From NCBI GenBank assembly GCA_910583745.1, contig CAJTZC010000006.1:1-64000 (forward strand): DNA of 64,000 bases. Reading direction: 5' to 3'. This stretch comes from an uncultured Bacilli bacterium. GTDB lineage: Bacteria > Bacillota_I > Bacilli_A > RF39 > UBA660. The position numbers and the translations under genes are program-made. Below, piece after piece: positions 16,655 through 25,698 of this stretch. The notes under the pieces are model-generated. The model worked only from the letters and a program-made list of their open reading frames with translations. It made no database searches and was not told the origin of the DNA. How positions within the stretch are numbered: position 1 is the stretch's first letter; each line of letters opens with the position of its first letter.

Positions 16655-17884
16655 TCACTTTTTCTCGATATAATATTTTGGATAATAGTGAATCTTTCTA
16701 GCATATTGAAGATTTACGATAAAACGTCTTTTCAAAGCGTTGTCTTTTTCGTATTTTAAAGTATGAAAGATAGCTTTTTTCGCTTTTAAATCTTTTACCT
16801 TTTTTAAGATGTCTTCATTCTTTACGTACTTTTTCAACAGCATCATAGGCACGTTGAGCCAGAGCACTTCTTTTTCGTTGCCGATGTGTTCTTTTAAATT
16901 GTTCTCGACCAAATCCTCTACGAACGCTCGTTGAATAGAGGCACCTGCACAGGTTGTCACATAAGAACTTCTGCCAGGTCTAGGATTGATTTCAAAAAGA
17001 TAATATTCCTCGGTTTTTTCGTCGATTTTGATATCGAAATTGGCAGCGCCAGTAAATTTTATATCTTCCAAAAAAGCTTTGATTTGATTCATGATGGGAA
17101 CGACACCTTCAATAGAAATGATTGCAGCGTAATTTCCGAACGTAGAAGGGTGGTATTCCTCCAAGATAGGTTGGTTTAAGGACATCACCTTGACTTTTCC
17201 CGTCTTATCCGAATAGACATTCAAAACCCGCATGTTGCTGTCATCGCCCTGTACGAACTTTTGGACGAGCAGTTCTCCCTGGTAAGAAGAATCGTAAATG
17301 GCCTCGATTTTGTGAACCAATTTGTCAAAACTGTCGATAAAATACACTTTTTCTTTTTCAGGAAAAGAAGCATGTAAATATTCGATCGAATTGGAATTGT
17401 TCGGTTTTAATATTAAAGGATAATCGAAATCGATCGTTTTTACTTTTTCCTTATAATCGCCTGGTTTTAATGTGACAGTTTTAGGATAGGGCAAATCGTA
17501 CTTTTCGCACATTTTATAAAAGCTGATTTTATCGTTAAATTCCTTCAATCGGTCGTAATCGATAAAGACATTTTCATAATCGGTGAGTTCCGCCTTCGCT
17601 CTCGAACAGACTTCCATATAATAGTCAGAACACGGAACGATGAAAACCTTCTCGTATTCCTTTTTCAGTTTTTTTCCCAAATCGACGAGCGTTTCTACAA
17701 AATGTTGATAATCGTGCAACTTCGCATCGATGATGACGTCGATGATTTTCGAGTTTTTACAGACTTCCAAAAGAGTAGTCGTGAGAGCAATAGGAACGAT
17801 ACCATGCTCCTTATGGAGATACCTCGCGAAGCCGTAGGTGTTCTCGTCGCACCCCAAAATCACTGCCATAAATTCTTTTTTCAA
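16655..17884 (-). CDS. ATP-grasp carboxylate-amine ligase, resembling D-aspartate ligase
   Basis: 409 aa. N-terminal pre-ATP-grasp fold (VILGCDENTYGFARYLHKEHGI), central ATP-grasp (DYPLILKPNNSNSIEY; LVQKFVQGDDSNMRVL) and metal-binding FEINPRPGRSSYV near residue 295. The order and wording recall the Enterococcus/Lactococcus D-aspartate ligase that builds the D-Asx peptidoglycan cross-bridge, but other carboxylate-amine ligases share them, so the substrate is inferred. TTG start preceded by AGGTGA (17891-17896); promoter 17903-17930. No aspartate racemase gene is seen nearby. Confidence 0.8.
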   Translation of the reverse strand: MKKEFMAVILGCDENTYGFARYLHKEHGIVPIALTTTLLEVCKNSKIIDVIIDAKLHDYQHFVETLVDLGKKLKKEYEKVFIVPCSDYYMEVCSRAKAELTDYENVFIDYDRLKEFNDKISFYKMCEKYDLPYPKTVTLKPGDYKEKVKTIDFDYPLILKPNNSNSIEYLHASFPEKEKVYFIDSFDKLVHKIEAIYDSSYQGELLVQKFVQGDDSNMRVLNVYSDKTGKVKVMSLNQPILEEYHPSTFGNYAAIISIEGVVPIMNQIKAFLEDIKFTGAANFDIKIDEKTEEYYLFEINPRPGRSSYVTTCAGASIQRAFVEDLVENNLKEHIGNEKEVLWLNVPMMLLKKYVKNEDILKKVKDLKAKKAIFHTLKYEKDNALKRRFIVNLQYARKIHYYPKYYIEKK

Positions 17885-17902
17885 AATAAATCACCTAAAA
17901 AA

Positions 17903-17930
17903 ATTATACTACAAAAATTCATAAAGTCAA
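17903..17930 (-). promoter_or_regulatory. Promoter of the ATP-grasp ligase gene
   Basis: On the minus strand TTGACT (17930-17925), 16-bp spacer, TATAAT (17908-17903). Further upstream on the same strand, GCCT...AGGC followed by TTTGTTTTTTT (18025-17990) could be a terminator. The remaining sequence to polC is AT-rich with TGC-TACAAT (18079-18087), a possible polC extended -10. Confidence 0.65.
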
Positions 17931-18122
17931 AAAAACAGATGTACAGTTTTACAAAACAAAAAATTGACAATTCCCTGAGACAAAATGGATAAAAAAACAA
18001 AGCCTTAAAACATCTGTTCGTGAGGCAAAAAAAGTTAGTCAATTTGCGTAAAATACTATTCCATTTTAAAGATAATTTTGCTACAATTAACTTGTGTAAA
18101 AAATAGAAAGAAGTGAAGTTTT

Positions 18123-21100
18123 ATGGCAGGGGCATTGGATAGGTTTTTAGAGAAAGTAAACTTCACAGAGACGGAGCCTTTTAAAGAGACGGATGTCAAA
18201 AAAGTGGTGGCCCACAAACTCGACAGTACGTGGACGATTTATATTGCCAATCCGCGCCCTTTGGATGTCGAAGTCATTTCAAAACTGAAAGGCGTCTGCA
18301 AAGAGGGCTTCGAAAACGTAAAGAGAGTCGACATCGAGGTCGAAAATAGTTCCTTCACTGATGCCGATACACTTTCCTATATAAAATACTACTTGGGAAT
18401 TTTGAGTACCAAGAGCCCAGCCTTAAAGAGCTTAAAGGGAAACGATATTACTGTAAAAAACAATCTTATCAAAATCGAAGTGACAAACCAGGTAGAGGAG
18501 AACCTCATAACATCAAAAAAAGATAAGATTTTAAATTGGTTTACAAAGATGGGTTTCCAAGGTTTAGCGATAGAGACGATTACGAACGACGAGAAACGTA
18601 GACGTGTAAAAGAAGAGATTAAAAATGCGAAAGCCAAAGTGGAAGAACTCGTAAAGAAACCGACGATTGCCTACGAAGAGAAGAAAAGTGCTCCCGTTTT
18701 AGAGATAAAGGGAACAGCTCTCTTCGGCGTACCGTTTGACGACGCGAAAATCGTACCGATAAACGCCATCACAGAACCGAAACGAGGCACCTGCATCTGT
18801 GCTTATATCACCGACATTCGTGCCATCGAATCGCAACGTTCGGAATACAAAATCTTTACAATCAAAGTGAGCGACGGAACGACACCGTTCACGTGCAAAC
18901 TCTTTACTACCGATGTAAACGTCTACCAATTTCTACTCAAAAATTTAAAAGAGAACAATTGGTACAAATTCAAAGGAAGTGTCCAAGACGATTCCTATTC
19001 GCATTCGCTCGTGCTGACGATAAGGAGCATCATGGAATGCGACGAAAAATCGATGTTAAAGCCGAACGAAGCACCAAAAACGGCAGAAGTAGATTTTGTC
19101 GATTACGGCTTCGTTCCTGAATACATTCCCGAGGAAGAGGATTACGAAAACTACAGTGACGCTGGCTTCTTCGCCTTCGACGACGAAGTTCCTATCCCTG
19201 AATACGACTTTATCGACGTCGACAATGCGCTTCCCAATACTTTTAGAGCTCCGACTCCAAAGGAAGAACCTGCGAAAGTAGAAGAATCTATTCCTAATAA
19301 TAAAGAAGAAGTAGAATCGACATCGGCACCTGTAACGCCACCCTCTGTAGTACCAGAGCTACAAAAACCAGAACCACCAGTAGAAGCACAAAAATCATCT
19401 CCTGTGACAAACGAAAGTGCAGACAATAAAATTCTCTATGGTTCGAACATAAACGGTGTAACGATGGAGATGCGCAATGTCGTCGCTCCCGTCAATTCCT
19501 GCATCTTCGAATGCAAAATCTTTGCCGTAGACCTGTTCGAATCGAGCAAGAACAACTTCAAAATTGTTACCCTAAAAATCACAGATAAGACCGATTCTTA
19601 CTTGGCGAAAATTTTCACAAAAGATAACGACGAATACAAAAAACTCACCAAAAATTTCAAGAAAGGCATCTGGATAAAAGTAGAAGGGCAAATTAAATAC
19701 GACGAATACGCCAAAGATTTGGTCATGAACATCCGAAATGCCGTCGAAATTCCGAGCAAAGACGTCGTCCTCACCGACGATGCCGAAACGAAACGTGTAG
19801 AATTGCACAGCCATACGATGATGAGCCAAATGGACGGCGTCATGGACGTCCAGAAGTATTTGGGAGAACTCAAAAGAATGGGATACAAAGCCGTCGCCAT
19901 TACGGACCACAACGGGGCACAGAGCTTCCCAGACGCTTTCCATAAAGTGAACGACTTTAATAAAGGAGTAGAGGACCCTGACAAACGCTTTAAGGTGCTC
20001 TACGGTACAGAACTTACGATGATAGAAGACTCTGTTCAAATCGTCATACGGCCTTTGGACATGCCATCTCTCGATGCGACATACTGCGTCTTCGACTTGG
20101 AGACGACTGGTTTCAATGCAGGCGGTGGAGATACGATTATCGAAATAGGAGCGGTGCTCATCAAAAACGGCGAAATCATCGAGAGATTCGACGAACTCAT
20201 CGACCCGGGGCGACCACTTCCTAAAAGGATTACAGAAGTCACTTCGATAACCGATGCGATGCTCAAAGGAAAAGGCAACGAAGAAAACGCAGTCAAGCGC
20301 TTCCTCGAATTTGCCAAAGATTATCCTTTGGTAGCGCACAACGCGAAGTTCGACGTCTCCTTCATCGAGATGGCCTTCAAAAAATACAACCTAGGCGAAT
20401 TCAAGAGTTGCATCATCGATACCCTCGAACTCTCGAGAGCTCTCGATAACGGCTTCGCTAAACACAGTCTGAGTGCCATCGTCAAGCGCTACAATGTCGA
20501 ATGGGACGAGACACAACACCACAGAGGTGACTACGATGCCGAAGGAACGGCCTACGTCTTAGACAAGATGGTCAAAAAGATGTACAACCAAAACATCGAA
20601 AACATCAAAGACTTCAATTCCTTGGTATCGAGTGACGAAATATATAAATACGGACGGAGCTACCATATCAATCTGCTCGTCCAAAACAAAACAGGTCTCA
20701 AAAACTTGTTCAAACTCATCAGCCTTGCAAATACAAAATATTTGTACAAAACTCCGAGAATTTTGAGAAGCGAAGTCGCAGCACATCGAGAAGGACTTCT
20801 CGTCGGAAGTGGTTGCTACGAAAGTGAGATTTTCACACAGGCAAAGCGACTTTCCGATGAAGAATTGGCCAACTTGATTCAGTTCTACGACTACGTAGAA
20901 GTACAGCCACCTGAAGTGTATGGACACTTGATACAGATGGACGAATTCTACAACACCCTCGATTTACAAAATCACATCAAAAAGATCATAGAGTGTACGA
21001 AAAATACAGGAAAGTTCATCGTCGCGACAGGAGACGTCCATCATTTCTTGAGAGAAGATAAGGTGAGTAGAGAAATCATTGTCAACCAAAAAGTACCGGG

Positions 21101-23213
21101 TGGGGGAAGGCATCCTCTCGCGAAAAGCGACATTACGGACATTCCTTCACAACATTTCAGAACGACCGAAGAGATGCTAAAAGACTTTGCCTTTCTCGAC
21201 GAAGAGACGCGAAGAGAAATCGTCATCAACAATACCATCAAAATTGCCGATTCGATAGAAGAAGTCGAAGTCATCATCGACACGGGCGGAGTACCGTTCT
21301 CACCAAAAATAGAGAACTCTGCCGAAACGGTCAAAGCGATGGTCTACGAGAAGGCGCGTTCTATATATGGAGAGAATCTTCCAAGTATCATCGAAGAACG
21401 TATCGAACAAGAATTAAAAGGAATACTGAAAGGTGGCTACGACGTCATCTACTTGATAGCACAAAAGCTAGTCAAACATTCCAACGATGAGGGATACCTC
21501 GTCGGTTCGCGCGGAAGCGTCGGTTCTTCGTTCGTCGCCACGATGATGGGCATTACGGAGGTCAATCCTTTACAAGCACATTACATCTGCCCGAACTGTA
21601 AACATTCAGAATTTGAAGATGAGAAGGGCGTAGCGTATTCGACCGACTACTCATGTGGATACGACCTACCAGAGAAAAACTGTCCTAAATGTGGGGAGCC
21701 TCTAGCAAAAGAGGGCCACGACATGCCATTCGCGACCTTCTTGGGATTTGATGCCGACAAAGTTCCTGACATCGACTTGAACTTCTCCGGAGAAAATCAA
21801 GCTTCGGCTCACGAATATACGAAAGTATTGTTCGGTGTAGACAACGTCTACCGAGCTGGAACGATAGGAACTGTCGCGGACAAGACCGCTTACGGTTTCG
21901 TCAAAGGATATTGCGAAGCCAAAAACATTGTGAACATGAAATCAGTCGAAATAGAGAGGCTGGCAGAAGGTTGTACTGGCGTCAAGAGAACGACGGGACA
22001 ACACCCAGGTGGAATCGTCGTCATTCCTGATTATATGGACGTCTACGATTTCACACCGTACCAATATCCTGCCGATGACAACACGAGTGCATGGAGAACG
22101 ACACATTTCGACTACCATGCCATCGACCAAGATGTCTTGAAACTCGACATCCTCGGACACGATGATCCGACGATGCTCCGTATGCTCCAAGACTTAAGTG
22201 GCAAAGACGTCACGACAGTCCCATTGGGCGAAAAGGATACGATGTCCTTATTCTTGAGTCCTGAAATTTTGGGAGTCACTCCAGAAGACATCGAATGCAA
22301 TGCTGGAACCTTGGCTATTCCTGAGTTCGGTACGAAGTTCGTTCTCAAGATGTTGGAAGATACAAAACCGAAGACGTTCGCAGAACTCATAAAGATTTCG
22401 GGTCTGTCTCACGGAACCGACGTCTGGGCTGGAAACGCACGAGAACTGATTCAAAACGGCGACGCCGAATTTAAAGATATCGTCGGTTGCCGTGATGACA
22501 TCATGGTCAACCTCATTGCCTACGGAATGGAAGCAAAAAAAGCATTCAAGATAATGGAGTTCGTCCGTAAAGGAAAACCGACAAAAGACCCGGAGACATG
22601 GACAGGTTTCGCAGAAGACATGCGAGCATGCGACGTCCCCGAATGGTATATAGAGAACTGTCGAAGGATAAAATACATGTTCCCGAAAGCCCATGCGGCA
22701 GCATACGTCATCAGTGCCTTCCGCATCGCTTGGTTTAAAGTGCACATGCCTATCTATTACTACGCAGCGTATTACAGTGTCCGTTGTAACGATTTCGACA
22801 TCGAGACGATGTGTGCTGGGTACGATGCGATAAAGAAAAAGTTCGACGAGATAAACGACAAAGGCTTCGAAGCGGCCCAGAAAGAATCTGCTCTCGCAGA
22901 CGAATTGCAACTGGCGATGGAGATGCACAAAAGAGGAATCCGCTTTAAGATGATTGATTTGAATAAATCGGACGCGCGAAACTTCGTCATCGACGACGAC
23001 GGCACGAGCCTCATCTTCCCATTCCGTGGATTGGATGGTCTCGGTGAAAACGTCGCCAAGGCAATCTGTGAAGAACGTGCAAAAGGAGCATTCATAAGCA
23101 TCGAAGATGTACAGATGCGTGCAAAAGTCAACTCTACGACGATAGAAAAGATGAGAACGCTGCACGTATTCGATGGAATGCCCGAGTCGAACCAACTGAG
23201 TCTTTTCGATTAG
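18123..23213 (+). CDS. polC: DNA polymerase III alpha subunit, PolC type, enlarged
   Basis: 1696 aa, the Gram-positive replicative polymerase with proofreading. Order: helical N-domain (1-185), first OB fold (about 190-315), acidic/Pro-rich linker (about 325-430), second OB-like fold (about 434-550), PHP start (ELHSHTMMSQMDGVMD, about 558), inserted DEDDh exonuclease (VFDLETTGF about 656; LVAHNAKFDVSF; HHRGDYDAEGTA), zinc-like cysteines CPNCKH..CPKCGEPL (about 1156-1200), polymerase active site PDIDLNFSG (about 1215) and a C-terminal clamp-binding peptide NQLSLFD. Bacillus PolC has about 1437 residues and one OB domain; the extra length here is largely the second OB copy and linker. Ends with its own terminator. 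Confidence 0.95.
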   Translation: MAGALDRFLEKVNFTETEPFKETDVKKVVAHKLDSTWTIYIANPRPLDVEVISKLKGVCKEGFENVKRVDIEVENSSFTDADTLSYIKYYLGILSTKSPALKSLKGNDITVKNNLIKIEVTNQVEENLITSKKDKILNWFTKMGFQGLAIETITNDEKRRRVKEEIKNAKAKVEELVKKPTIAYEEKKSAPVLEIKGTALFGVPFDDAKIVPINAITEPKRGTCICAYITDIRAIESQRSEYKIFTIKVSDGTTPFTCKLFTTDVNVYQFLLKNLKENNWYKFKGSVQDDSYSHSLVLTIRSIMECDEKSMLKPNEAPKTAEVDFVDYGFVPEYIPEEEDYENYSDAGFFAFDDEVPIPEYDFIDVDNALPNTFRAPTPKEEPAKVEESIPNNKEEVESTSAPVTPPSVVPELQKPEPPVEAQKSSPVTNESADNKILYGSNINGVTMEMRNVVAPVNSCIFECKIFAVDLFESSKNNFKIVTLKITDKTDSYLAKIFTKDNDEYKKLTKNFKKGIWIKVEGQIKYDEYAKDLVMNIRNAVEIPSKDVVLTDDAETKRVELHSHTMMSQMDGVMDVQKYLGELKRMGYKAVAITDHNGAQSFPDAFHKVNDFNKGVEDPDKRFKVLYGTELTMIEDSVQIVIRPLDMPSLDATYCVFDLETTGFNAGGGDTIIEIGAVLIKNGEIIERFDELIDPGRPLPKRITEVTSITDAMLKGKGNEENAVKRFLEFAKDYPLVAHNAKFDVSFIEMAFKKYNLGEFKSCIIDTLELSRALDNGFAKHSLSAIVKRYNVEWDETQHHRGDYDAEGTAYVLDKMVKKMYNQNIENIKDFNSLVSSDEIYKYGRSYHINLLVQNKTGLKNLFKLISLANTKYLYKTPRILRSEVAAHREGLLVGSGCYESEIFTQAKRLSDEELANLIQFYDYVEVQPPEVYGHLIQMDEFYNTLDLQNHIKKIIECTKNTGKFIVATGDVHHFLREDKVSREIIVNQKVPGGGRHPLAKSDITDIPSQHFRTTEEMLKDFAFLDEETRREIVINNTIKIADSIEEVEVIIDTGGVPFSPKIENSAETVKAMVYEKARSIYGENLPSIIEERIEQELKGILKGGYDVIYLIAQKLVKHSNDEGYLVGSRGSVGSSFVATMMGITEVNPLQAHYICPNCKHSEFEDEKGVAYSTDYSCGYDLPEKNCPKCGEPLAKEGHDMPFATFLGFDADKVPDIDLNFSGENQASAHEYTKVLFGVDNVYRAGTIGTVADKTAYGFVKGYCEAKNIVNMKSVEIERLAEGCTGVKRTTGQHPGGIVVIPDYMDVYDFTPYQYPADDNTSAWRTTHFDYHAIDQDVLKLDILGHDDPTMLRMLQDLSGKDVTTVPLGEKDTMSLFLSPEILGVTPEDIECNAGTLAIPEFGTKFVLKMLEDTKPKTFAELIKISGLSHGTDVWAGNARELIQNGDAEFKDIVGCRDDIMVNLIAYGMEAKKAFKIMEFVRKGKPTKDPETWTGFAEDMRACDVPEWYIENCRRIKYMFPKAHAAAYVISAFRIAWFKVHMPIYYYAAYYSVRCNDFDIETMCAGYDAIKKKFDEINDKGFEAAQKESALADELQLAMEMHKRGIRFKMIDLNKSDARNFVIDDDGTSLIFPFRGLDGLGENVAKAICEERAKGAFISIEDVQMRAKVNSTTIEKMRTLHVFDGMPESNQLSLFD

Positions 23214-23234
23214 ACATCCGAAAGGTGTCTTTTT
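23212..23234 (+). terminator. Terminator of polC
   Basis: AGACATC (23212-23218) with GGTGTCT (23224-23230), loop CGAAA, then TTTT; the stem begins in the stop codon. Confidence 0.8.
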
Positions 23235-23251
23235 CTCTACAAGCGGAAGAA

Positions 23252-23280
23252 TTGAAACGACATAAATTATGTGGTATCAT
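23252..23280 (+). promoter_or_regulatory. Promoter with extended -10
   Basis: TTGAAA (23252-23257), 17-bp spacer, TATCAT (23275-23280) preceded by TGG. Confidence 0.65.
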
Positions 23281-23303
23281 AGAAAAGAATAGGAGAGATG
23301 AAG

Positions 23304-23816
23304 ATGGACGAAAACGACAGATTTTTAAAAAGATATATAAAGAAAAAGTACTACAAAGATGACAAAAAAGTGATTACGATTCACGTCGAAGACGAGAAAG
23401 AACTGTACAACCCGTTGGACGGTCTAAAAGATACGCTTCGTGACGATGTGACCGATTACCTCGAGAGGAGTGCAGAGACCCTCTTGCCACTGAACAAAAT
23501 CAATATCAAAATAGAATCGAAGACAAAAGTAGATTTGGAGAACTTTCAAAGGTGCCTTAAAGTCCACTATGGAATAGAAAACTTGAATTGCGAACGCATC
23601 GAGAAGATGGTCAACAACAAAAAGATATTTCTTCTCGTCGTCGCGGTCATCACTATGATATCCTTCGCTTTTAAAGATAGTCTATATGAGATCAAATCGT
23701 TCGCTTTGACTCTATCTATCTGGGAATACATCGACATGAAACTCTACAAAGACGAAGAAGAGGAGATAAAAAAATACATCTTTGAACTCCTCGAAAATGC
23801 GTCTGTCATAGAGTAA
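23304..23816 (+). CDS. Hypothetical membrane protein, 170 aa
   Basis: Not recognised. The ATG at 23304 is preferred to the one at 23298, because AGGAGAG (23291-23297) would touch the latter. Residues 1-105 are charged and soluble, followed by one or two membrane segments (KIFLLVVAVITMISFAF; FALTLSIWEYIDM) and an acidic helix. Likely a membrane-anchored cytoplasmic domain. It has its own promoter and is followed by the XRE regulator's promoter. Confidence 0.7.
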   Translation: MDENDRFLKRYIKKKYYKDDKKVITIHVEDEKELYNPLDGLKDTLRDDVTDYLERSAETLLPLNKINIKIESKTKVDLENFQRCLKVHYGIENLNCERIEKMVNNKKIFLLVVAVITMISFAFKDSLYEIKSFALTLSIWEYIDMKLYKDEEEEIKKYIFELLENASVIE

Positions 23817-23845
23817 AACCTACAAAAAATAGAAAAAAGTATAAA

Positions 23846-23878
23846 AATGTTGACTTTTTCAACATTAGTGCATATAAT
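23846..23878 (+). promoter_or_regulatory. Promoter with an overlapping operator-like inverted repeat
   Basis: TTGACT (23850-23855), 17-bp spacer, TATAAT (23873-23878). A perfect 8-bp inverted repeat AATGTTGA (23846-23853) and TCAACATT (23859-23866), centre 5 bp apart, covers the -35. This is the expected layout for repression by the XRE protein encoded immediately downstream (inference). Confidence 0.8.
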
Positions 23879-23903
23879 AGTAACGAGTTATGGGGTGATT
23901 TTT

Positions 23904-24254
23904 ATGAAAGAAATCAATTATGAAAAAGTCGGATTCAAGCTTAAAAAAGCGCGAGAATATCTGAATCTGACACAAGAACAAGTCGCTAATATTTTAAGAT
24001 TGGGACGAGATGCAATAATACGAATCGAGAAAGGAACGCGTAAGATAACCGCCGATGAACTTTCCAATTTTTCCAATCTCTACAAGATAAGCATGGAAAG
24101 TATATTGGATGACCACGTCTCCAATTATACTGACCAAGCTTTTGCTCGAGGCTTCGAGAGCTTGAGCGATAGAGATAAAAAAGAGATATTGGATTTAATC
24201 AAGTTCAAAAACGAGCATAAAAACGCGACCCGCGATGGAAAAAATGCACTATAA
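23904..24254 (+). CDS. XRE-family transcriptional regulator
   Basis: 116 aa from the ATG at 23904 (RBS GGGGTGA at 23892-23898); a longer frame to 23847 would begin inside the promoter. A helix-turn-helix domain spans residues about 8-63 (LKKAREYLNLTQEQVANILRLGRDAIIRIEKGTRKITADELSNFSNLYKI). The C-terminal tail is charged and could bind the downstream peptidase. The gene overlaps the ImmA/IrrE-Fic gene by 20 bp, and a perfect inverted repeat covers its own promoter, so it probably represses its operon. Confidence 0.88.
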   Translation: MKEINYEKVGFKLKKAREYLNLTQEQVANILRLGRDAIIRIEKGTRKITADELSNFSNLYKISMESILDDHVSNYTDQAFARGFESLSDRDKKEILDLIKFKNEHKNATRDGKNAL

Positions 24255-25617
24255 AAAAGAAGCGAAACGTTTAGCAGAAAAAATATTAGACGAAATAATC
24301 GAAGAAGAAGGGGAACTCGCCTTCCCTGTCGACCCATTCAAATTACTTAAAAAACACGATATACTTTTTACATTTTTAGATTTTGAAAACTTAGAAGGCA
24401 TCATCATCAACGATGAAGATAACGTCACAGCAGTAGGTATCAACCGTCGTCGTCCGTGGACGAGACAGCGCTTCACCGCTGCGCACGAGTATTGCCATTT
24501 TATCAAAGATTTAAACAAGAGAGTCGATGAAGTGAGTCGCATCGACTGTCTCACCGATGCGAAATCGACGATAGAGAAATTTGCCGATGAATTCGCCTCC
24601 CATCTATTGATACCGACATATAAACTAGAAGAGTTATGCGAACAATACAAAAACGACAACGGATTTGTCGATTTTAAAGATGTCACGAGAATAGCAGAAT
24701 TTTTTGGGGCGAGTTTCCAAAGCGTTCTCTACCGCATTGCATACGAATTGAAGAAGATTGAAGGAGAGACTTCCCCGGAAGAACTGCTGAAGCGACTCAA
24801 AGAATATAAACCAGATAAAAAAAGAGCGAAGCTCATCGAGAACAACAACGACCACGAACTCATTGGAAACGTCATCAACAGTTTGAGTTACTGTATGGTC
24901 GATTTGAGCGACAACATCGGAACAAAATTTCTGAATAATTACATCTACTACGATAACAAATTAGAAGGTGTAGTGCAAGAAAATGTTCCATATATCCTCG
25001 CAGACTTAGCTTTTAATAAAGAGAACAGCGAGTTTTACAATCCGACCGATGAAAACATCATCATGACTTTAGGCAACTGGAAACTGCAAGAATTCGTCTT
25101 ATCGACGGAGAACAAACCAGATATGCGAATCTGTTGTTATCTCCACAAACTTCTAAATGCATTCACGCCGTATCCCGAATACGCAGGCCACTATAGAACG
25201 GGCAATGCGATGATAAAAAGAGGAACCATTCAACCGGTCGATTTTGGACAGATAGGCGAAAAACTCGAAGAACTTGCATGCGATTTCGACGACTTTATTG
25301 CGACTATCGATAAGATGACACCGAGTGAATACGTCCAAAAGGCGATTACATTTATGTACAGATTTATCGTCATTCATCCCTTCTCGGACGGGAATGGCCG
25401 CATATCGAGAGCACTTCTCAACTGGATGTTACGATTGAAGGGAATTCCTCCCATCTACATCGACGACAAGAGCAGAAAAGAGTACTACGAAGCACTCTCT
25501 CATGTAGATTTAGAAGGAAACTTTATCCCCTTACAAATCTTAGTAGAGAAGCGAATAATCAATACACTCATCGAATTGCACAACTATCTCTTTATCGAAG
25601 AGGATACTTGCTCCTAA
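24235..25617 (+). CDS. ImmA/IrrE metallopeptidase fused to a Fic domain
   Basis: 460 aa. Residues 1-190 form an ImmA/IrrE zinc peptidase: FTAAHEYCHF (HExxH, about residue 84) and FADEFASHLLIP supplying the third ligand Glu. Residues about 210-460 form a Fic domain with an intact catalytic motif HPFSDGNGRISR (about 380). Upstream, YDNKLEGV resembles the inhibitory (S/T)xxxE(G/N) helix, but with Asp where Ser/Thr is usual. ImmA-type peptidases cleave their partner XRE repressor; Fic domains usually transfer AMP to target proteins. The combination suggests protease-triggered derepression of a modifying enzyme. Translation is coupled to the XRE gene; a terminator follows. Confidence 0.9.
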   Translation: MEKMHYKKEAKRLAEKILDEIIEEEGELAFPVDPFKLLKKHDILFTFLDFENLEGIIINDEDNVTAVGINRRRPWTRQRFTAAHEYCHFIKDLNKRVDEVSRIDCLTDAKSTIEKFADEFASHLLIPTYKLEELCEQYKNDNGFVDFKDVTRIAEFFGASFQSVLYRIAYELKKIEGETSPEELLKRLKEYKPDKKRAKLIENNNDHELIGNVINSLSYCMVDLSDNIGTKFLNNYIYYDNKLEGVVQENVPYILADLAFNKENSEFYNPTDENIIMTLGNWKLQEFVLSTENKPDMRICCYLHKLLNAFTPYPEYAGHYRTGNAMIKRGTIQPVDFGQIGEKLEELACDFDDFIATIDKMTPSEYVQKAITFMYRFIVIHPFSDGNGRISRALLNWMLRLKGIPPIYIDDKSRKEYYEALSHVDLEGNFIPLQILVEKRIINTLIELHNYLFIEEDTCS

Positions 25618-25626
25618 AGGAATAGA

Positions 25627-25661
25627 AAAAGTCAAATTGTACTGTCAATTTGACTTTTATT
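25627..25661 (+). terminator. Strong terminator
   Basis: A 13-bp perfect stem AAAAGTCAAATTG (25627-25639) and CAATTTGACTTTT (25646-25658), loop TACTGT. Confidence 0.9.
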
Positions 25662-25662
25662 T

Positions 25663-25671
25663 TGTTATAAT
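25663..25671 (+). promoter_or_regulatory. Extended -10 of the mTERF-like pair
   Basis: TGTTATAAT (25663-25671) directly follows the terminator; the best -35 candidate, CTGTCA (25642-25647), lies inside the hairpin 18 bp upstream. Confidence 0.5.
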
Positions 25672-25698
25672 GAAGATGTACATAGGAGGATAACAACA

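Noticed and set aside
18000..18030. Riboswitch or T-box upstream of the ATP-grasp gene.
   Set aside because: Only a 4-bp GCCT/AGGC stem with a 17-base loop and a T-run is visible; no conserved riboswitch or T-box core was found.
22248..23195. Long open frame (315 codons) antisense to polC, and a similar 255-codon one at 19572-20339.
   Set aside because: They mirror the highly conserved polC coding sequence, have no ribosome binding site, and their composition (many Val, Phe, His, Arg) is that of an antisense shadow of a TCG/GAC-rich gene.
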